Source of the DNA: Flavobacterium inviolabile | GTDB taxonomy: Bacteria > Bacteroidota > Bacteroidia > Flavobacteriales > Flavobacteriaceae | Assembly: GCF_013389455.1 (NCBI RefSeq) | Contig: NZ_CP058278.1 | Location: 744,001-808,000 of the forward strand | Reading direction: 5' to 3' | Length of the DNA stretch: 64,000 nt | In this document: one piece after another, positions 16,590-26,171 of the stretch | Layout of the letters: the number at the start of each line of letters is the position of its first letter | How positions within the stretch are numbered: position 1 is the stretch's first letter | Notes under the pieces: model-generated | The model's database searches: none | Told to the model about the DNA's origin: nothing | The model's input: the letters and a program-made list of their open reading frames with translations, nothing else | Translations under genes and position numbers: made by a program

Positions 16590-17924
16590 ATGAATACTAA
16601 AAGTCCTCTGGCTTTATTCCAAAAACTAAAAAACAATCATCTTTTGATGAGCGGTTTTTATAAAGGCGGTTCCGGATTGGCACTGTTTATTTCAATTCCG
16701 CTATTGATTAAATACCTTGGAAAGGAAGATTACGGAATCTGGGTTTTAGTATTTACTGTTTTTCAATGGGTTTTACTTATGGATTTCGGAATCCAGAGTG
16801 CGCTGAAAACCAAAATTCCGATCCTGCTTCACAATAACGAAATCGAATTGATAAAAGGCTATATTAAAAGCACCTATAAATATAGTGCTTATATAGCCTT
16901 ATCCATTTTTATACTCGCTACGGCTTATATTTCTTTCTTTGATATAAAAACAGCCTTAAATATTTCTTTTCATACCCAATCGTTTGTATGGCTGCTTTTT
17001 ACAATTAATATTTTTTTCTTCTGCTGCAACTTAATTGCCGGTATCCATAAGTCGTTATATGTAGCCTATCTGAAAGGCAAATATGCCGAAGAATCCCTTG
17101 CCGTAAATCAGTTTGGTTTTCTTTTCCTGTTTTTTATCGCCATGTTAATCTTCCCGGATATTCGCCCGGAACATAAACTTTTACTGGTTTCCTTTTTAAA
17201 TGGTTTTTTCTGTTTACTGGTAAATATAGGCTACACAATCCGTTTCTTTAAAATGGAAGGGTTAAATCTGAATACAAAACTGAAACCGCCTAAGGACTTT
17301 ATCAGTGAAACGCTGAAGATCGGTATAAAATTTATGGTGATCCAATTGGGTATTATTTTGTTTTTTACGGTTGATAACTATATTATTTCCAATAATTTCA
17401 GCCCTAAAGACGTGGTTCCCTATGATACGGTAAATAAAATTTTCCAACTTCCCGTTATGATTTTATTTGCGGCATTATCGCCAATGTGGTCGATGTTTGC
17501 AAAAGATTATATTGAAAAAAAACGGCATAATTTATTGTTGAGCTTTAAACGTTTTAATCTGTTTTTTATAGGGATTACACTTTCTATTACATTTCTGGCT
17601 CTTATCTGTCCGTTCATTATCTCTATATGGATTAAAGAGCCGTTACCGATTCCGGACTATCTTATACTTTTAATTGCCTTTATAACAGCTATACGGATTT
17701 TTACGACCTTTTATACTAATTTCCTTAACGGTATCGGAAAACTAAACCGGTACACCGTTATTATAGTATTAAGTTTCTTTTTAAAAATTCCTTTAACGTA
17801 TTTTTTAATATCTTTAGGATATGGGATAAATAGTGTTGCCCTATCCACATTGTTTATTTTAATTTTCTGGATCATTCTTATCCCTTTGGAATGCTACAGT
17901 ATTGTGCGTAGTATTCCTAAATAG
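16590..17924 (+). CDS. Wzx-type oligosaccharide flippase
   Basis: A 444-residue polytopic inner-membrane protein of the polysaccharide transporter/MOP superfamily with around 12 to 14 hydrophobic helices. It starts with a short cytoplasmic stretch then GFYKGGSGLALFISIPLLIKYLGKEDYGIWVL, written here only to mark residues ~20-51 as the conserved first helices. It would flip the undecaprenyl-linked repeat unit to the periplasm. It lies 58 bp after the epimerase gene. A large inverted repeat begins 2 bp after its stop codon. Confidence 0.88.
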   Translation: MNTKSPLALFQKLKNNHLLMSGFYKGGSGLALFISIPLLIKYLGKEDYGIWVLVFTVFQWVLLMDFGIQSALKTKIPILLHNNEIELIKGYIKSTYKYSAYIALSIFILATAYISFFDIKTALNISFHTQSFVWLLFTINIFFFCCNLIAGIHKSLYVAYLKGKYAEESLAVNQFGFLFLFFIAMLIFPDIRPEHKLLLVSFLNGFFCLLVNIGYTIRFFKMEGLNLNTKLKPPKDFISETLKIGIKFMVIQLGIILFFTVDNYIISNNFSPKDVVPYDTVNKIFQLPVMILFAALSPMWSMFAKDYIEKKRHNLLLSFKRFNLFFIGITLSITFLALICPFIISIWIKEPLPIPDYLILLIAFITAIRIFTTFYTNFLNGIGKLNRYTVIIVLSFFLKIPLTYFLISLGYGINSVALSTLFILIFWIILIPLECYSIVRSIPK

Positions 17925-17926
17925 CC

Positions 17927-17989
17927 TCTTCATATGTATTTGATTTGGTGGCTGTTTTAAAATGCCACCAAATCAAATACATATGAAGA
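17927..17989. repeat. Perfect 26-bp inverted repeat enclosing a start codon
   Basis: The arms 17927-17952 and 17964-17989 are perfect reverse complements around an 11-nt loop that contains TTTTAAAA. The right arm includes the likely ribosome site and the ATG (17983-17985) of the next gene. There is no T-tract, so it is not an ordinary terminator; in RNA it would hide that start. Confidence 0.9.
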
Positions 17990-18429
17990 AACCCTACATT
18001 TTGTTTTTACTCTGTGTTTCGGGCTTATCCGGTTATACACAGCCAAACAATTATCGGATAAATTCGGCTTCTTTTTCTAACAATTCTCTTAACTACATCA
18101 CGGGCGTTATTAATATACCGCTTACCTACACAACCCAGTTAAAAGAAAATGATTCGATAACCATCGCAATCCCTATCCCGGATGCTGTTATTAACGGTCC
18201 CGCTTTTTCTTATTACCCTAACCCTGTGGCCAATAAACTTTTTATACGGTATAACAAAGAGCTGGAGCTTCGTTTTGAAATCGAAATTTATAATGATTCC
18301 GGTCAATTGGTAATACAGCGATTCATATACAAAGAAACCGTTGTTGACTTATCCCAATTGATTAAAGGAACGTATACCGTTATCCCGAAAATTGAAGGTA
18401 CCGAATCTTTTAAAATTATAAAAAACTAA
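17983..18429 (+). CDS. Small secreted protein consisting mainly of a T9SS sorting domain
   Basis: A 148-residue protein with a signal peptide (MKKPYILFLLCVSGLSGYTQ), a linker of about 55 residues, and a type A T9SS C-terminal domain with YYPNPVANKLFI, IYNDSGQLV, VDLSQLIKGTY and a final FKIIKN. Almost no cargo precedes the sorting tail. The ATG at 17983 fits the signal peptide better than the one at 17962. It lies 4 bp before a secreted beta-helix gene that has no such tail. Its role is unknown; it could anchor a partner or be a remnant. Confidence 0.75.
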   Translation: MKKPYILFLLCVSGLSGYTQPNNYRINSASFSNNSLNYITGVINIPLTYTTQLKENDSITIAIPIPDAVINGPAFSYYPNPVANKLFIRYNKELELRFEIEIYNDSGQLVIQRFIYKETVVDLSQLIKGTYTVIPKIEGTESFKIIKN

Positions 18430-18433
18430 ACTT

Positions 18434-20242
18434 ATGAAAAAAATCCTACTTATATTACTATCATTAGTATCATTCACGGTGTTTTCTCAGGCACCACAAC
18501 TTATCAGTTATCAATCTATTGCTTATAACTCCAGTAATACTCCGATTATAAATAGCCCTATCGGTATTAAAATCAGCATTCTGAATCTCAGTGCAACCGG
18601 AACGGTCCTTTATAGTGAAAGACATACCCGAACCACCAATGCTCAGGGACTTTATGACCTGAATATTGGCGGTGGTACCGTGCTTTCCGGTACTTTCACA
18701 ACTATTCCATGGGGAAGTGGCAATAAATATTTAAAGGTAGAACTGGACCCTACCGGCGGAACGAATTATACCGCCTCCGGAACGAGTCAGTTTTTAAGTG
18801 TTCCCTATGCCTTACACAGCGGTAGTGTCAGTAATGGTATTATGACTATCGACAAAGTAGGAACCTTACGCAGTACGATTGGCACTACCGAAGGCGATAT
18901 CGTTTATGTAAGAGGCTATGCCAGTGATAATTACGGTGGTGGTGGCCACTTTATTTGGCGCGCCAGTGGTTATACTTCTTCGAATGATAATGGTGGTACG
19001 ATTATTAAACCTACAATTACCAACCCTGCTAACGGACGATGGGTGCGCAATATTGAAGGGACCACTATTAATGTGAAATGGTTTGGTATTCTGGGTGATG
19101 GCACCAGCGATTATAGCTCACAGCTTGAAACATTAATCAATACATTTAAGGACACTTACGGCATAAAAATTGTTTTTCCAAAAGGAATCTATCGCTTAAA
19201 GAATATTAAGGTACCGACAGGTTTTACTTTTTCGGGCGAACAAGGTGTTAGCCATGATTTAAGTTATATGACACCAATTATTATAAGACCAGCCTTGGGC
19301 GCCCAGTACATTTTTAAGTTTGATAACGATACCAAAAATGCTTGCCTAGAAAATCTGAATATCGATGGTGAGGCTAATGTGGCAACAGGACAAAGCTTAA
19401 TTGCGGCCGTTTTGTTTAACGGTAGTGCAAACCGTTTGTACAATAACAATATTGTGTATTGTAAACAACATTGTATATTAAGCAATAGTTTAATTGTATC
19501 CAGAATTGAAAACAATATGCTGCAAGGATTGTATATGCCTCCTGCCGGCCCTCCTCCTTCTCTTCCGTATGGTACAGATAACTCTGTTGACAATGGTCAT
19601 ATCGGTGCACTTCACCTTTCTTATGGGAATCAGGGATCAAACACAGGTATCGTTGACTGTTGGATCCTTAATAACGAAATCGGAATGTCTCCCTATTATG
19701 GTTATCTTAGAAACAATAATAGAAAAGCCGTTGCTTTTTTAGGAAACAGACTTCACGGCTCAGTTATTAGCGGCAATATTTTTGAAAACGGAGATAAAGG
19801 GGCCTTTCTTATGGATTGTACACTTAACCGTTTCTCAAACAATCGCTATGAATTTAACGGAAGTTCTGGTCTGGAAATGATTCGATGTGCAGAAAGCATC
19901 CTTAACGGTGAAGTTTTTACTGGCAATAGCATGGCTGCCAACGGTACTTATGATGATTTGGTACTCGACACCAGTACCAGTCCGGCTGAACAAAAATGCA
20001 GTGGTCTTACTTTTATGAATCCAATTTTTGTACCCGGAAACAACGGTTACAATCCTACTGATCGCTTACCCCGATACAATATAAACAGCTACGCTCCTAA
20101 TTCCGGTGACTGGAAAGTGACTTTTGTGGCTCCCTATTTTCACGCTTTAAGCAGGGCAAATGGTTTCACTCCATACAATAAAACCACTAACGAAACGATT
20201 CCTTTTCTTATAGACAAATCATGCGTACAAAGCTGTCCATAA
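18434..20242 (+). CDS. Secreted right-handed beta-helix (pectate lyase-like) protein
   Basis: A 602-residue protein with a signal peptide (MKKILLILLSLVSFTVFSQ), an N-terminal domain (~20-135) of the type found in Bacteroidota secreted and tail-fibre-like proteins, and a long beta-helix from about 200 on. The segment VKWFGILGDGTSDYS is the hallmark start of pectate-lyase-3/tail-spike beta-helices. No T9SS tail is visible; the protein ends at SCVQSCP. It probably binds or cleaves a polysaccharide at the cell surface, perhaps the polymer made by this locus. Catalytic residues cannot be assigned. Confidence 0.75.
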   Translation: MKKILLILLSLVSFTVFSQAPQLISYQSIAYNSSNTPIINSPIGIKISILNLSATGTVLYSERHTRTTNAQGLYDLNIGGGTVLSGTFTTIPWGSGNKYLKVELDPTGGTNYTASGTSQFLSVPYALHSGSVSNGIMTIDKVGTLRSTIGTTEGDIVYVRGYASDNYGGGGHFIWRASGYTSSNDNGGTIIKPTITNPANGRWVRNIEGTTINVKWFGILGDGTSDYSSQLETLINTFKDTYGIKIVFPKGIYRLKNIKVPTGFTFSGEQGVSHDLSYMTPIIIRPALGAQYIFKFDNDTKNACLENLNIDGEANVATGQSLIAAVLFNGSANRLYNNNIVYCKQHCILSNSLIVSRIENNMLQGLYMPPAGPPPSLPYGTDNSVDNGHIGALHLSYGNQGSNTGIVDCWILNNEIGMSPYYGYLRNNNRKAVAFLGNRLHGSVISGNIFENGDKGAFLMDCTLNRFSNNRYEFNGSSGLEMIRCAESILNGEVFTGNSMAANGTYDDLVLDTSTSPAEQKCSGLTFMNPIFVPGNNGYNPTDRLPRYNINSYAPNSGDWKVTFVAPYFHALSRANGFTPYNKTTNETIPFLIDKSCVQSCP

Positions 20243-20283
20243 TTACTTCTATTATCTCCTAAATCTGTTTTTCTGTCATATTT

Positions 20284-20325
20284 AAAAACCATCCTTTCTT
20301 TATTGATAAAGAAAGGATGGTTTTT
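20284..20325 (+). terminator. Intrinsic terminator after the beta-helix gene
   Basis: A perfect 20-bp inverted repeat with a very tight TG centre; the stem includes CCATCCTTTC/GAAAGGATGG and is flanked by A5 and T5 runs. It could work in both directions. Confidence 0.85.
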
Positions 20326-20493
20326 ATTTATTACCCCTCATCCGATTATTCTAAAAAGCTTCATAAAAAACAATATAATCCTATAAATCAATGCATTATA
20401 AATGTTTGTTTTTTACTTTTTATCATTTCGTGAAAATTTTCACTGAAATCTTCCTTTTTTAACTTGTATTACATTTTTTGTTCTTTTTTAGAT

Positions 20494-20501
20494 TATTTTT
20501 G
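20494..20501 (+). promoter_or_regulatory. Bacteroidota -10 element for the FkbM operon
   Basis: TATTTTTG, placed after the terminator and ~146 bp before the FkbM start. The -35 is not at canonical spacing. Confidence 0.42.
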
Positions 20502-20647
20502 ACACTCATAAATACTTAAAAAGTATTTTATTACTTTTATCCGCAGGAGTCTTGAGCATTTCCTGTTTTTCTTCATGAGCATGCAAAATATAATGTTTTG
20601 ATTTACAACCCTTATGAATGAAAAATGCCACTAACAATCAGATTTAA

Positions 20648-21385
20648 ATGAATAACTTTATATATAAAAATAAAAGCTTCTTATTAAAAGTGAAACGTTT
20701 TTTTAATTCTACTACAGGATTAGAAATAACGAAATATCCAACAGATGAATTAGCCAGAAGAATCGCTTTAATCAAGCACCATCAGATTGATGTTATTCTT
20801 GATATTGGTGCCAATATCGGGCAATTTGGCGGAGAGATCCGAAACTTAGGCTATAAAGGAGAGATTATTTCCTTTGAACCGATGAAAGAAGCCTTTCATA
20901 AATTATCTAAAAATGCTTCAGGCGATTCCAAATGGAAGACCTGTAATTACTCCATTGGGGAACGGGATGGCGAAACAACCATCAACATTTCCAAAAATTC
21001 TGTTAGCAGTTCCCTTTTAGAAAATCTTCCGCAGCTTACCGAAAGCGCTCCGGAGGCAGCTTTCGTTGAAAAAGAAGTCATTCAGATTAAAAAACTGGAT
21101 AGTGTTTTTGAGGAACTGGGACTTGCCCATAAAAATATTTACCTGAAAATCGATACTCAGGGATATGAAGAAATGGTTTTGCTGGGAGCAGAAGAATCAC
21201 TTAAATCTGTAAAAGGGATTCAAATTGAAATGTCTTTCATTCCGTCTTATAAAGGGACGCTGACTTTTGAAGAAATCAAAAAACGCCTTAATGATAAAGG
21301 TTTTCAGCTTGTTGCGATAGAAAATGGTTTTTATGATAAAAAAACAGGAATGCAGCTTGAAGTAGATGGTCTTTTTTACAGATAA
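20648..21385 (+). CDS. FkbM family methyltransferase
   Basis: A 245-residue S-adenosylmethionine-dependent O-methyltransferase of the FkbM type. The SAM site is seen in VILDIGANIGQFGGE with IISFEPMKEAF, and the family's central IKIDTQGYE equivalent is YLKIDTQGYEEMVLLGAE. Such enzymes methylate sugar hydroxyls in capsule and O-antigen repeats. It opens a new transcription unit with a GT2 and a GT-C enzyme downstream. Confidence 0.9.
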   Translation: MNNFIYKNKSFLLKVKRFFNSTTGLEITKYPTDELARRIALIKHHQIDVILDIGANIGQFGGEIRNLGYKGEIISFEPMKEAFHKLSKNASGDSKWKTCNYSIGERDGETTINISKNSVSSSLLENLPQLTESAPEAAFVEKEVIQIKKLDSVFEELGLAHKNIYLKIDTQGYEEMVLLGAEESLKSVKGIQIEMSFIPSYKGTLTFEEIKKRLNDKGFQLVAIENGFYDKKTGMQLEVDGLFYR

Positions 21386-21418
21386 TTAAAACAGTCTTAA
21401 TCAACATACCCCCCCTTT

Positions 21419-22144
21419 GTGAAAATAAAAAAACTCTCTATTGTTATTCCTGCCTATAATGAAGGCAATACTATTCATCTTATTCTTGACAAATTAAAAA
21501 CTGTGGCACTTGATGGTAATATCGAAAAAGAAATTATCATCATTAACGATTGTTCGAAAGATAATACAGAAGAAGCGATTCATAACTATATTAGCCACAA
21601 CCCCACACTGAATATTCAGTATTTCAAACACGAAATAAATAAAGGTAAAGGTGCTGCATTACATACCGGTATACTGAAAGCCAGTGGTGAGTATCTTATC
21701 ATTCAGGATGCTGACCTGGAATACGACCCGGAAGAATATAATTTACTTCTTAAACCCGTATTAACCGGTTTTGCAGATGTTGTTTACGGTTCCCGTTTTA
21801 TGGGTGGAAACCCGCATCGTGTTCTATTTTTCTGGCATACCATTGGAAATAAATTTTTAACGTTTCTCTCCAATATGTTTACGAATTTGAATCTTACGGA
21901 CATGGAGACCTGTTATAAACTTTTTAACACCCAGATGATTCAATCCATTTCACTTCGAGAAAAACGTTTCGGCTTTGAACCGGAAGTTACCGCTAAAATC
22001 TCCAGGATTCCAAAGATTCGAATTTATGAAGTAGGTATCTCCTATTATGGAAGAACTTATGAAGAAGGTAAAAAGATTGGATGGAAAGATGGATTTAGAG
22101 CCATTTACTGTATTTTAAAATATGGATTGCTAAAAATAAAATAA
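21419..22144 (+). CDS. Glycosyltransferase family 2, dolichol-phosphate mannose synthase-like
   Basis: A 241-residue GT2 enzyme with [45 protein letters not shown] and the metal motif [13 protein letters not shown]. The segment [13 protein letters not shown] is typical of polyprenyl-phosphate sugar synthases. It would load a sugar onto undecaprenyl phosphate, feeding the adjacent GT-C enzyme. The start is a GTG; a run of seven C lies 4-10 bp upstream where a ribosome site is expected, which is unusual in this AT-rich sequence. Confidence 0.9.
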   Translation: MKIKKLSIVIPAYNEGNTIHLILDKLKTVALDGNIEKEIIIINDCSKDNTEEAIHNYISHNPTLNIQYFKHEINKGKGAALHTGILKASGEYLIIQDADLEYDPEEYNLLLKPVLTGFADVVYGSRFMGGNPHRVLFFWHTIGNKFLTFLSNMFTNLNLTDMETCYKLFNTQMIQSISLREKRFGFEPEVTAKISRIPKIRIYEVGISYYGRTYEEGKKIGWKDGFRAIYCILKYGLLKIK

Positions 22145-22152
22145 TCTAAGCT

Positions 22153-24072
22153 ATGCTCATTTACGCCGCATGTGGTTTATTATTATTAATCCTGATTCGA
22201 TATAATACCGTTGATAATATAAGAGAGTCCATCTTAAAAACTGCCCTTCTATTTTCTACTTTTATCGTATTCATTACAGAATTTTTAAGCTATTTTAAAT
22301 CTTTGAATTTAATTTCCTTAAAAATCGGCTGGGGTATCCTTACTCTTCTTCTATTTTGTTTATTATTCAAAAACAGAAAAGAAACGTGGCGTATCCTGAT
22401 ACAGAAAGGCAATTCTATCATAAAGGCTTTCAGAGTATTATATTTTTACGAAAAATTAGTCTTGCTGCTAATCAGTGTCTGTACACTTCTCATATTTTAT
22501 CAAGGCATTATTTATCCGCCCAACAATTGGGATTCGCTAACGTATCACATGTCCAGAATAATGTTTTGGATTGGAAACGAATCTATCAGTCATTTCCCAA
22601 CTCATATTCTGAGGCATTTATACCAACCGCCTTTTGCAGAATATTTTATTCTGAATCTAAACCTGTTATCCGGAAATGACCTTTTCTCCAATAGCGTACA
22701 ACTTCAGTTTTTAGTTCTCACACTTTTTAGTATTTATAGTATCTTAAGTTATTATAATGTAGGCCGATTTTACAAAATTCTTGCATTGCTTTTTGCTGTT
22801 ACAATACCATCTGTAGAATTACAGGCCTCAACAACAAAAAATGATATCGTTTGTGCTTTTTTTGTGATAACTGCTTTGTTTTATTGTTTAAAAACATTTC
22901 ACAATAGCAATTATAAAAACTTTATTTTTTTAGGTCTTAGTGTTGGTTTGGCAATGCTTACAAAGGGTACATCCTATGTTTTTTTAGCTCCCATCTTACT
23001 GGTTTTTGCTGTTTTTATTCTCCATAAGCTCTATAAAACAAAAAATGTAACATTACTGCCAAAGAGCGTTCTCTGTATGGTACTGGTTATTGTACTTAAT
23101 GTAGGTCATTTTACAAGAAACTATGCTATAGATCACAATATACTTAACATAGATAAAGCGGAAGGGAAGATGTATTCTAATGATGAGATGGACCGATACC
23201 TCTTTTTTTCAAATTTTCTAAAAAACGTGGGGCTTCATTGTGGTTATCCCATCACCGAAGAAGCAGATCAATATATTAAGGATGTTCATTATGATTTTGA
23301 AATCTTTATAGACAGTCCGTTAACCAATTATTTCTCAATGCCATATCATGGCGCTGAAGATTCAACACATGAGGATTTAGTTTCCAATACTGCACATATA
23401 CTTCTGATAGCCCTTGCCTCAGCAATAATTTTATTATTCGGTTTTTTCCGGTTCAGAAAAAATCGTTCCATCTTATTATTGCTACTCGTGATTATATTAC
23501 AAATAGCCCTATTTATCGGATATTTAAAATGGCAACCTTGGCATACCCGATTACACATACCTATTTTCCTGCTTTCAACCTGTCTTATCTTTTTAGCTAT
23601 AAACGTTTGCAAATATTTTAAATGGATTGTAATTCTATATACTCCTGTTATCTTATTTAGTTTTTGGTTTTATTTTATAAATAACAGTTTAAGACCAATC
23701 ATCAGTAGTGAAGATTTTACAAAAGCAATCAATCTCAATGATACCAGGTATAAAAAGTACTTTAGTAACCGGCTACAGGTATATCCGGAATATCAACAAA
23801 TAGCAACATTACTCAAAGAAAATAATCCTAAAAAAGTGGGATTAATATTAAGTGATTGGGAATATCCATTATTTGCCGACTCCTATAATGTAAAAAAAGA
23901 ACTTAGAGCTATTAATGTAACCAATATCACGAATAAGATTATTCAGGACACCGACAATATTACCATTATTGTATCCGATAAAGACAAAAAGGAATATATT
24001 CAATATCAGGGTAAAAAATATGTCAACCAAACAATGGATAACACCTTCATATGGCTATATAAATTGCAATAA
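22153..24072 (+). CDS. GT-C fold membrane glycosyltransferase (family 39-like)
   Basis: A 639-residue polytopic membrane protein with about 12 hydrophobic segments and a C-terminal soluble tail. The first large outer loop contains YPPNNWDSLTYHMSRIMFW, an acidic motif placed as in polyprenyl-phosphate-sugar-dependent GT-C enzymes such as ArnT and PMT. It lies 8 bp after the polyprenyl-phosphate sugar synthase-like GT2. The pair probably adds a side sugar to the repeat unit on the periplasmic face. The exact CAZy family is uncertain. Confidence 0.75.
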   Translation: MLIYAACGLLLLILIRYNTVDNIRESILKTALLFSTFIVFITEFLSYFKSLNLISLKIGWGILTLLLFCLLFKNRKETWRILIQKGNSIIKAFRVLYFYEKLVLLLISVCTLLIFYQGIIYPPNNWDSLTYHMSRIMFWIGNESISHFPTHILRHLYQPPFAEYFILNLNLLSGNDLFSNSVQLQFLVLTLFSIYSILSYYNVGRFYKILALLFAVTIPSVELQASTTKNDIVCAFFVITALFYCLKTFHNSNYKNFIFLGLSVGLAMLTKGTSYVFLAPILLVFAVFILHKLYKTKNVTLLPKSVLCMVLVIVLNVGHFTRNYAIDHNILNIDKAEGKMYSNDEMDRYLFFSNFLKNVGLHCGYPITEEADQYIKDVHYDFEIFIDSPLTNYFSMPYHGAEDSTHEDLVSNTAHILLIALASAIILLFGFFRFRKNRSILLLLLVIILQIALFIGYLKWQPWHTRLHIPIFLLSTCLIFLAINVCKYFKWIVILYTPVILFSFWFYFINNSLRPIISSEDFTKAINLNDTRYKKYFSNRLQVYPEYQQIATLLKENNPKKVGLILSDWEYPLFADSYNVKKELRAINVTNITNKIIQDTDNITIIVSDKDKKEYIQYQGKKYVNQTMDNTFIWLYKLQ

Positions 24073-24132
24073 AAAGTAACTTTTCTGATTAAATAAATAC
24101 AATTTTCAAGTTACAAATATTAATATATTTTA

Positions 24133-24140
24133 TACATTTG
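24133..24140 (+). promoter_or_regulatory. Bacteroidota -10 element for the lipoprotein-Wzy unit
   Basis: TACATTTG, with a second match TAACTTTG at 24146-24153. No clear -35 was found. The lipoprotein ATG follows at 24181. Confidence 0.45.
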
Positions 24141-24180
24141 AACCTTAACTTTGATTCACCTTAAACCAAATTCATCTTTT

Positions 24181-24717
24181 ATGAAATCATTAATCAAGTA
24201 TTTTTTTCTGCTAACAACTTTATTTTTAGTTTCTTGTGGTTCTGAAACAAAAAAAGAAAGTGAAAATGCCGTTTCTGAAACAAAAAGCAAGCAAGTAGAA
24301 TTAACCGTTGAATTTAAAAGTCCTGTTAATGACCGCTTTAAAGTATTTTACACTGTTGTTCCCAATGTTGAAATTACCGGTGAATACATGATGACAAAAT
24401 ATACTTACGGCAGCAATGATATGCAAAAAATTGTCTTTACTTTCCCGGTTGGAGCACTTCCTTATAAATTAAGACTGGATGTAGGAGAAAATCAAAGTGT
24501 TGATAACATTACCATTAAAAATATCTCTTTAGATTATAAAGACATCCATATTGATGGTGACAATGGCGAGTTTATGAACCAATGGTCTCCTAACGAATCA
24601 CTTAAATATGATGACCAAAATTTTGTTTACAACTTAATTCCTGTAAACGGGAAAAAAGGTCCTGTATTTATCGCAAACATTGAATTGGAGAAAAAATTAA
24701 GAAAATTCAGAAAGTAA
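24181..24717 (+). CDS. Lipoprotein of unknown function
   Basis: A 178-residue protein with a type II signal peptide ending in LVSCGS, so it is lipidated at Cys19 or thereabouts. The mature part is soluble, probably beta-rich, and rich in Lys and Asp. I do not recognise a family. The ATG at 24181 is preferred over one 30 bp upstream because it starts a normal lipoprotein signal (MKSLIKYFFLLTTLFLVSC). It sits between a GT-C gene and the Wzy-like gene, so a role at the cell surface in polymer handling is possible but unproven. Confidence 0.7.
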   Translation: MKSLIKYFFLLTTLFLVSCGSETKKESENAVSETKSKQVELTVEFKSPVNDRFKVFYTVVPNVEITGEYMMTKYTYGSNDMQKIVFTFPVGALPYKLRLDVGENQSVDNITIKNISLDYKDIHIDGDNGEFMNQWSPNESLKYDDQNFVYNLIPVNGKKGPVFIANIELEKKLRKFRK

Positions 24718-24749
24718 TATTTCTGAATTTTCTTCCAAACTTATCATAA

Positions 24750-26171
24750 ATGGGGTCTAAATCAGCATTTTTAGTTTTTTTCACATTAATCTTTGCGGGT
24801 TTATTTCTTTTCTTTAGTAGCCCCATTTTAGTAAAGTTGAGCTTTTTTGTAAACTTTATTGTACTATGGATCTTTACCTATTACAATATCTATATTGAAA
24901 AAAGGTTCTCTCCGTTTTTAAGCGTTTATCTGGTTTTTAACCTGCTCTTCTTTATTGTTGCTCCAATAGTCCAGATTGACAGTATTGTATCCGGCTATAT
25001 GGAAAGCGGAAAATTCATACAGAAATTTCCGTTTGAAGAAAACATCTGTATTCGTGCCAATCTGTACCTTCTTGTTTTTCACATTATATTCTTTATCAGT
25101 TATTTGAAGTTTAATGAAAAAACGGATTCCCTGCCCGATAATCACTATTATAATTCCTATAAAAATTCACCGGTAATTCTTACCGGGTTATTTGTACTGA
25201 CAATACTGATTGTACTCATCAATTTAGAGACCATCATCTTTCAGTATCAGAATGAATTCTATAAGGAAGTTGAAGCAACCAGTACTTCAAGCTACCTGAT
25301 TGTCCAGAAGTTTTTATTCTTTATTCCGATGTTCGGAATAATTCTGTCCTACTTCTACCTTCAGAATAATAAGCAAAAAAATACTAATTTTTATTTTGTC
25401 GTATTTTATCTGGTTTTCTTTCTTGGCATTACCTTGATGTTAAAAAACCCGTTAACCGAAAAAAGAAATGCACTTGGGCCTATTTACATAACCCTGATTT
25501 TTATCTTTTTCAAAAAATATATTGATACCAACTTTAAGACCGTTCGTTTTATGTTTTTATCAATGATTCTATTATTCCCTTTACTAACGATCATTACACA
25601 CTCCAGATATTCGCTGAGTCAGATGATTACCAAGCCACATACGATTATAAAAAATATCGAGTACCTTCATGTAACAGATGCTTTCAATTCGTTGCATTAT
25701 GATGCTTACCCTAATTTTTTAGCCACAATTGACTTTCATGACAAAAAAGAGGTAGTTGTTGGGAAACAGTTATTGGGCAGTGTATTCTTTTTTGTTCCCC
25801 GAAGTATTTGGAAAGAGAAACCGGAAACAACCGGCTTTAAAGTTGGTAATTATTTAATCGACAAGTATAAGTTTAATTTCGATAATTTATCGAACCCGTA
25901 TATCTCCGAAGGTTATATCAATTTCGGTCTAATCGGCATACTACTTTTCCCGATTGCACTGGCTTACTTTTTCTCAAGAATGGTTTTATGGGTACGAAGC
26001 CAGGATTATCTGAAAGTGATTTTTGCTTTTTATACCGCAATTTATTTAATGTACTTCTTAAGAGGGGATTTAACCAATGGAATAGCCTATCTCGTTGCTT
26101 TCTGGTTAGCGATAATATTTGTTCCCAAATCAATGTTTGCTTTATTAAAATATTATGAAAGAAAAAACTAA
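24750..26171 (+). CDS. O-antigen/capsule repeat-unit polymerase (Wzy-like)
   Basis: A 473-residue inner-membrane protein with about 12 hydrophobic helices and a large periplasmic loop (~275-385). The loop contains FFVPRSIWKEKPETTG and PYISEGYINFGLIG, patterns seen in oligosaccharide repeat-unit polymerases. It would join flipped repeat units into polymer in the periplasm. Its stop lies inside the next gene (17-bp overlap), so it is coupled to the ligase-like protein. Sequence divergence is normal for Wzy, so the call rests on topology, motifs and context. Confidence 0.78.
   Translation: MGSKSAFLVFFTLIFAGLFLFFSSPILVKLSFFVNFIVLWIFTYYNIYIEKRFSPFLSVYLVFNLLFFIVAPIVQIDSIVSGYMESGKFIQKFPFEENICIRANLYLLVFHIIFFISYLKFNEKTDSLPDNHYYNSYKNSPVILTGLFVLTILIVLINLETIIFQYQNEFYKEVEATSTSSYLIVQKFLFFIPMFGIILSYFYLQNNKQKNTNFYFVVFYLVFFLGITLMLKNPLTEKRNALGPIYITLIFIFFKKYIDTNFKTVRFMFLSMILLFPLLTIITHSRYSLSQMITKPHTIIKNIEYLHVTDAFNSLHYDAYPNFLATIDFHDKKEVVVGKQLLGSVFFFVPRSIWKEKPETTGFKVGNYLIDKYKFNFDNLSNPYISEGYINFGLIGILLFPIALAYFFSRMVLWVRSQDYLKVIFAFYTAIYLMYFLRGDLTNGIAYLVAFWLAIIFVPKSMFALLKYYERKN

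Larger units (their letters stand above)
20243..20647. other. 405-bp intergenic region
   Basis: It holds a strong terminator near its left end (listed separately), a -10 element at 20494-20501, and AT-rich sequence with no convincing gene. It divides the polysaccharide locus into two transcription units. Confidence 0.6.

Noticed and set aside
17927..17989. Invertible promoter or IS end
   Set aside because: The loop is only 11 nt, so there is no invertible segment, and no transposase or invertase gene is in the window.
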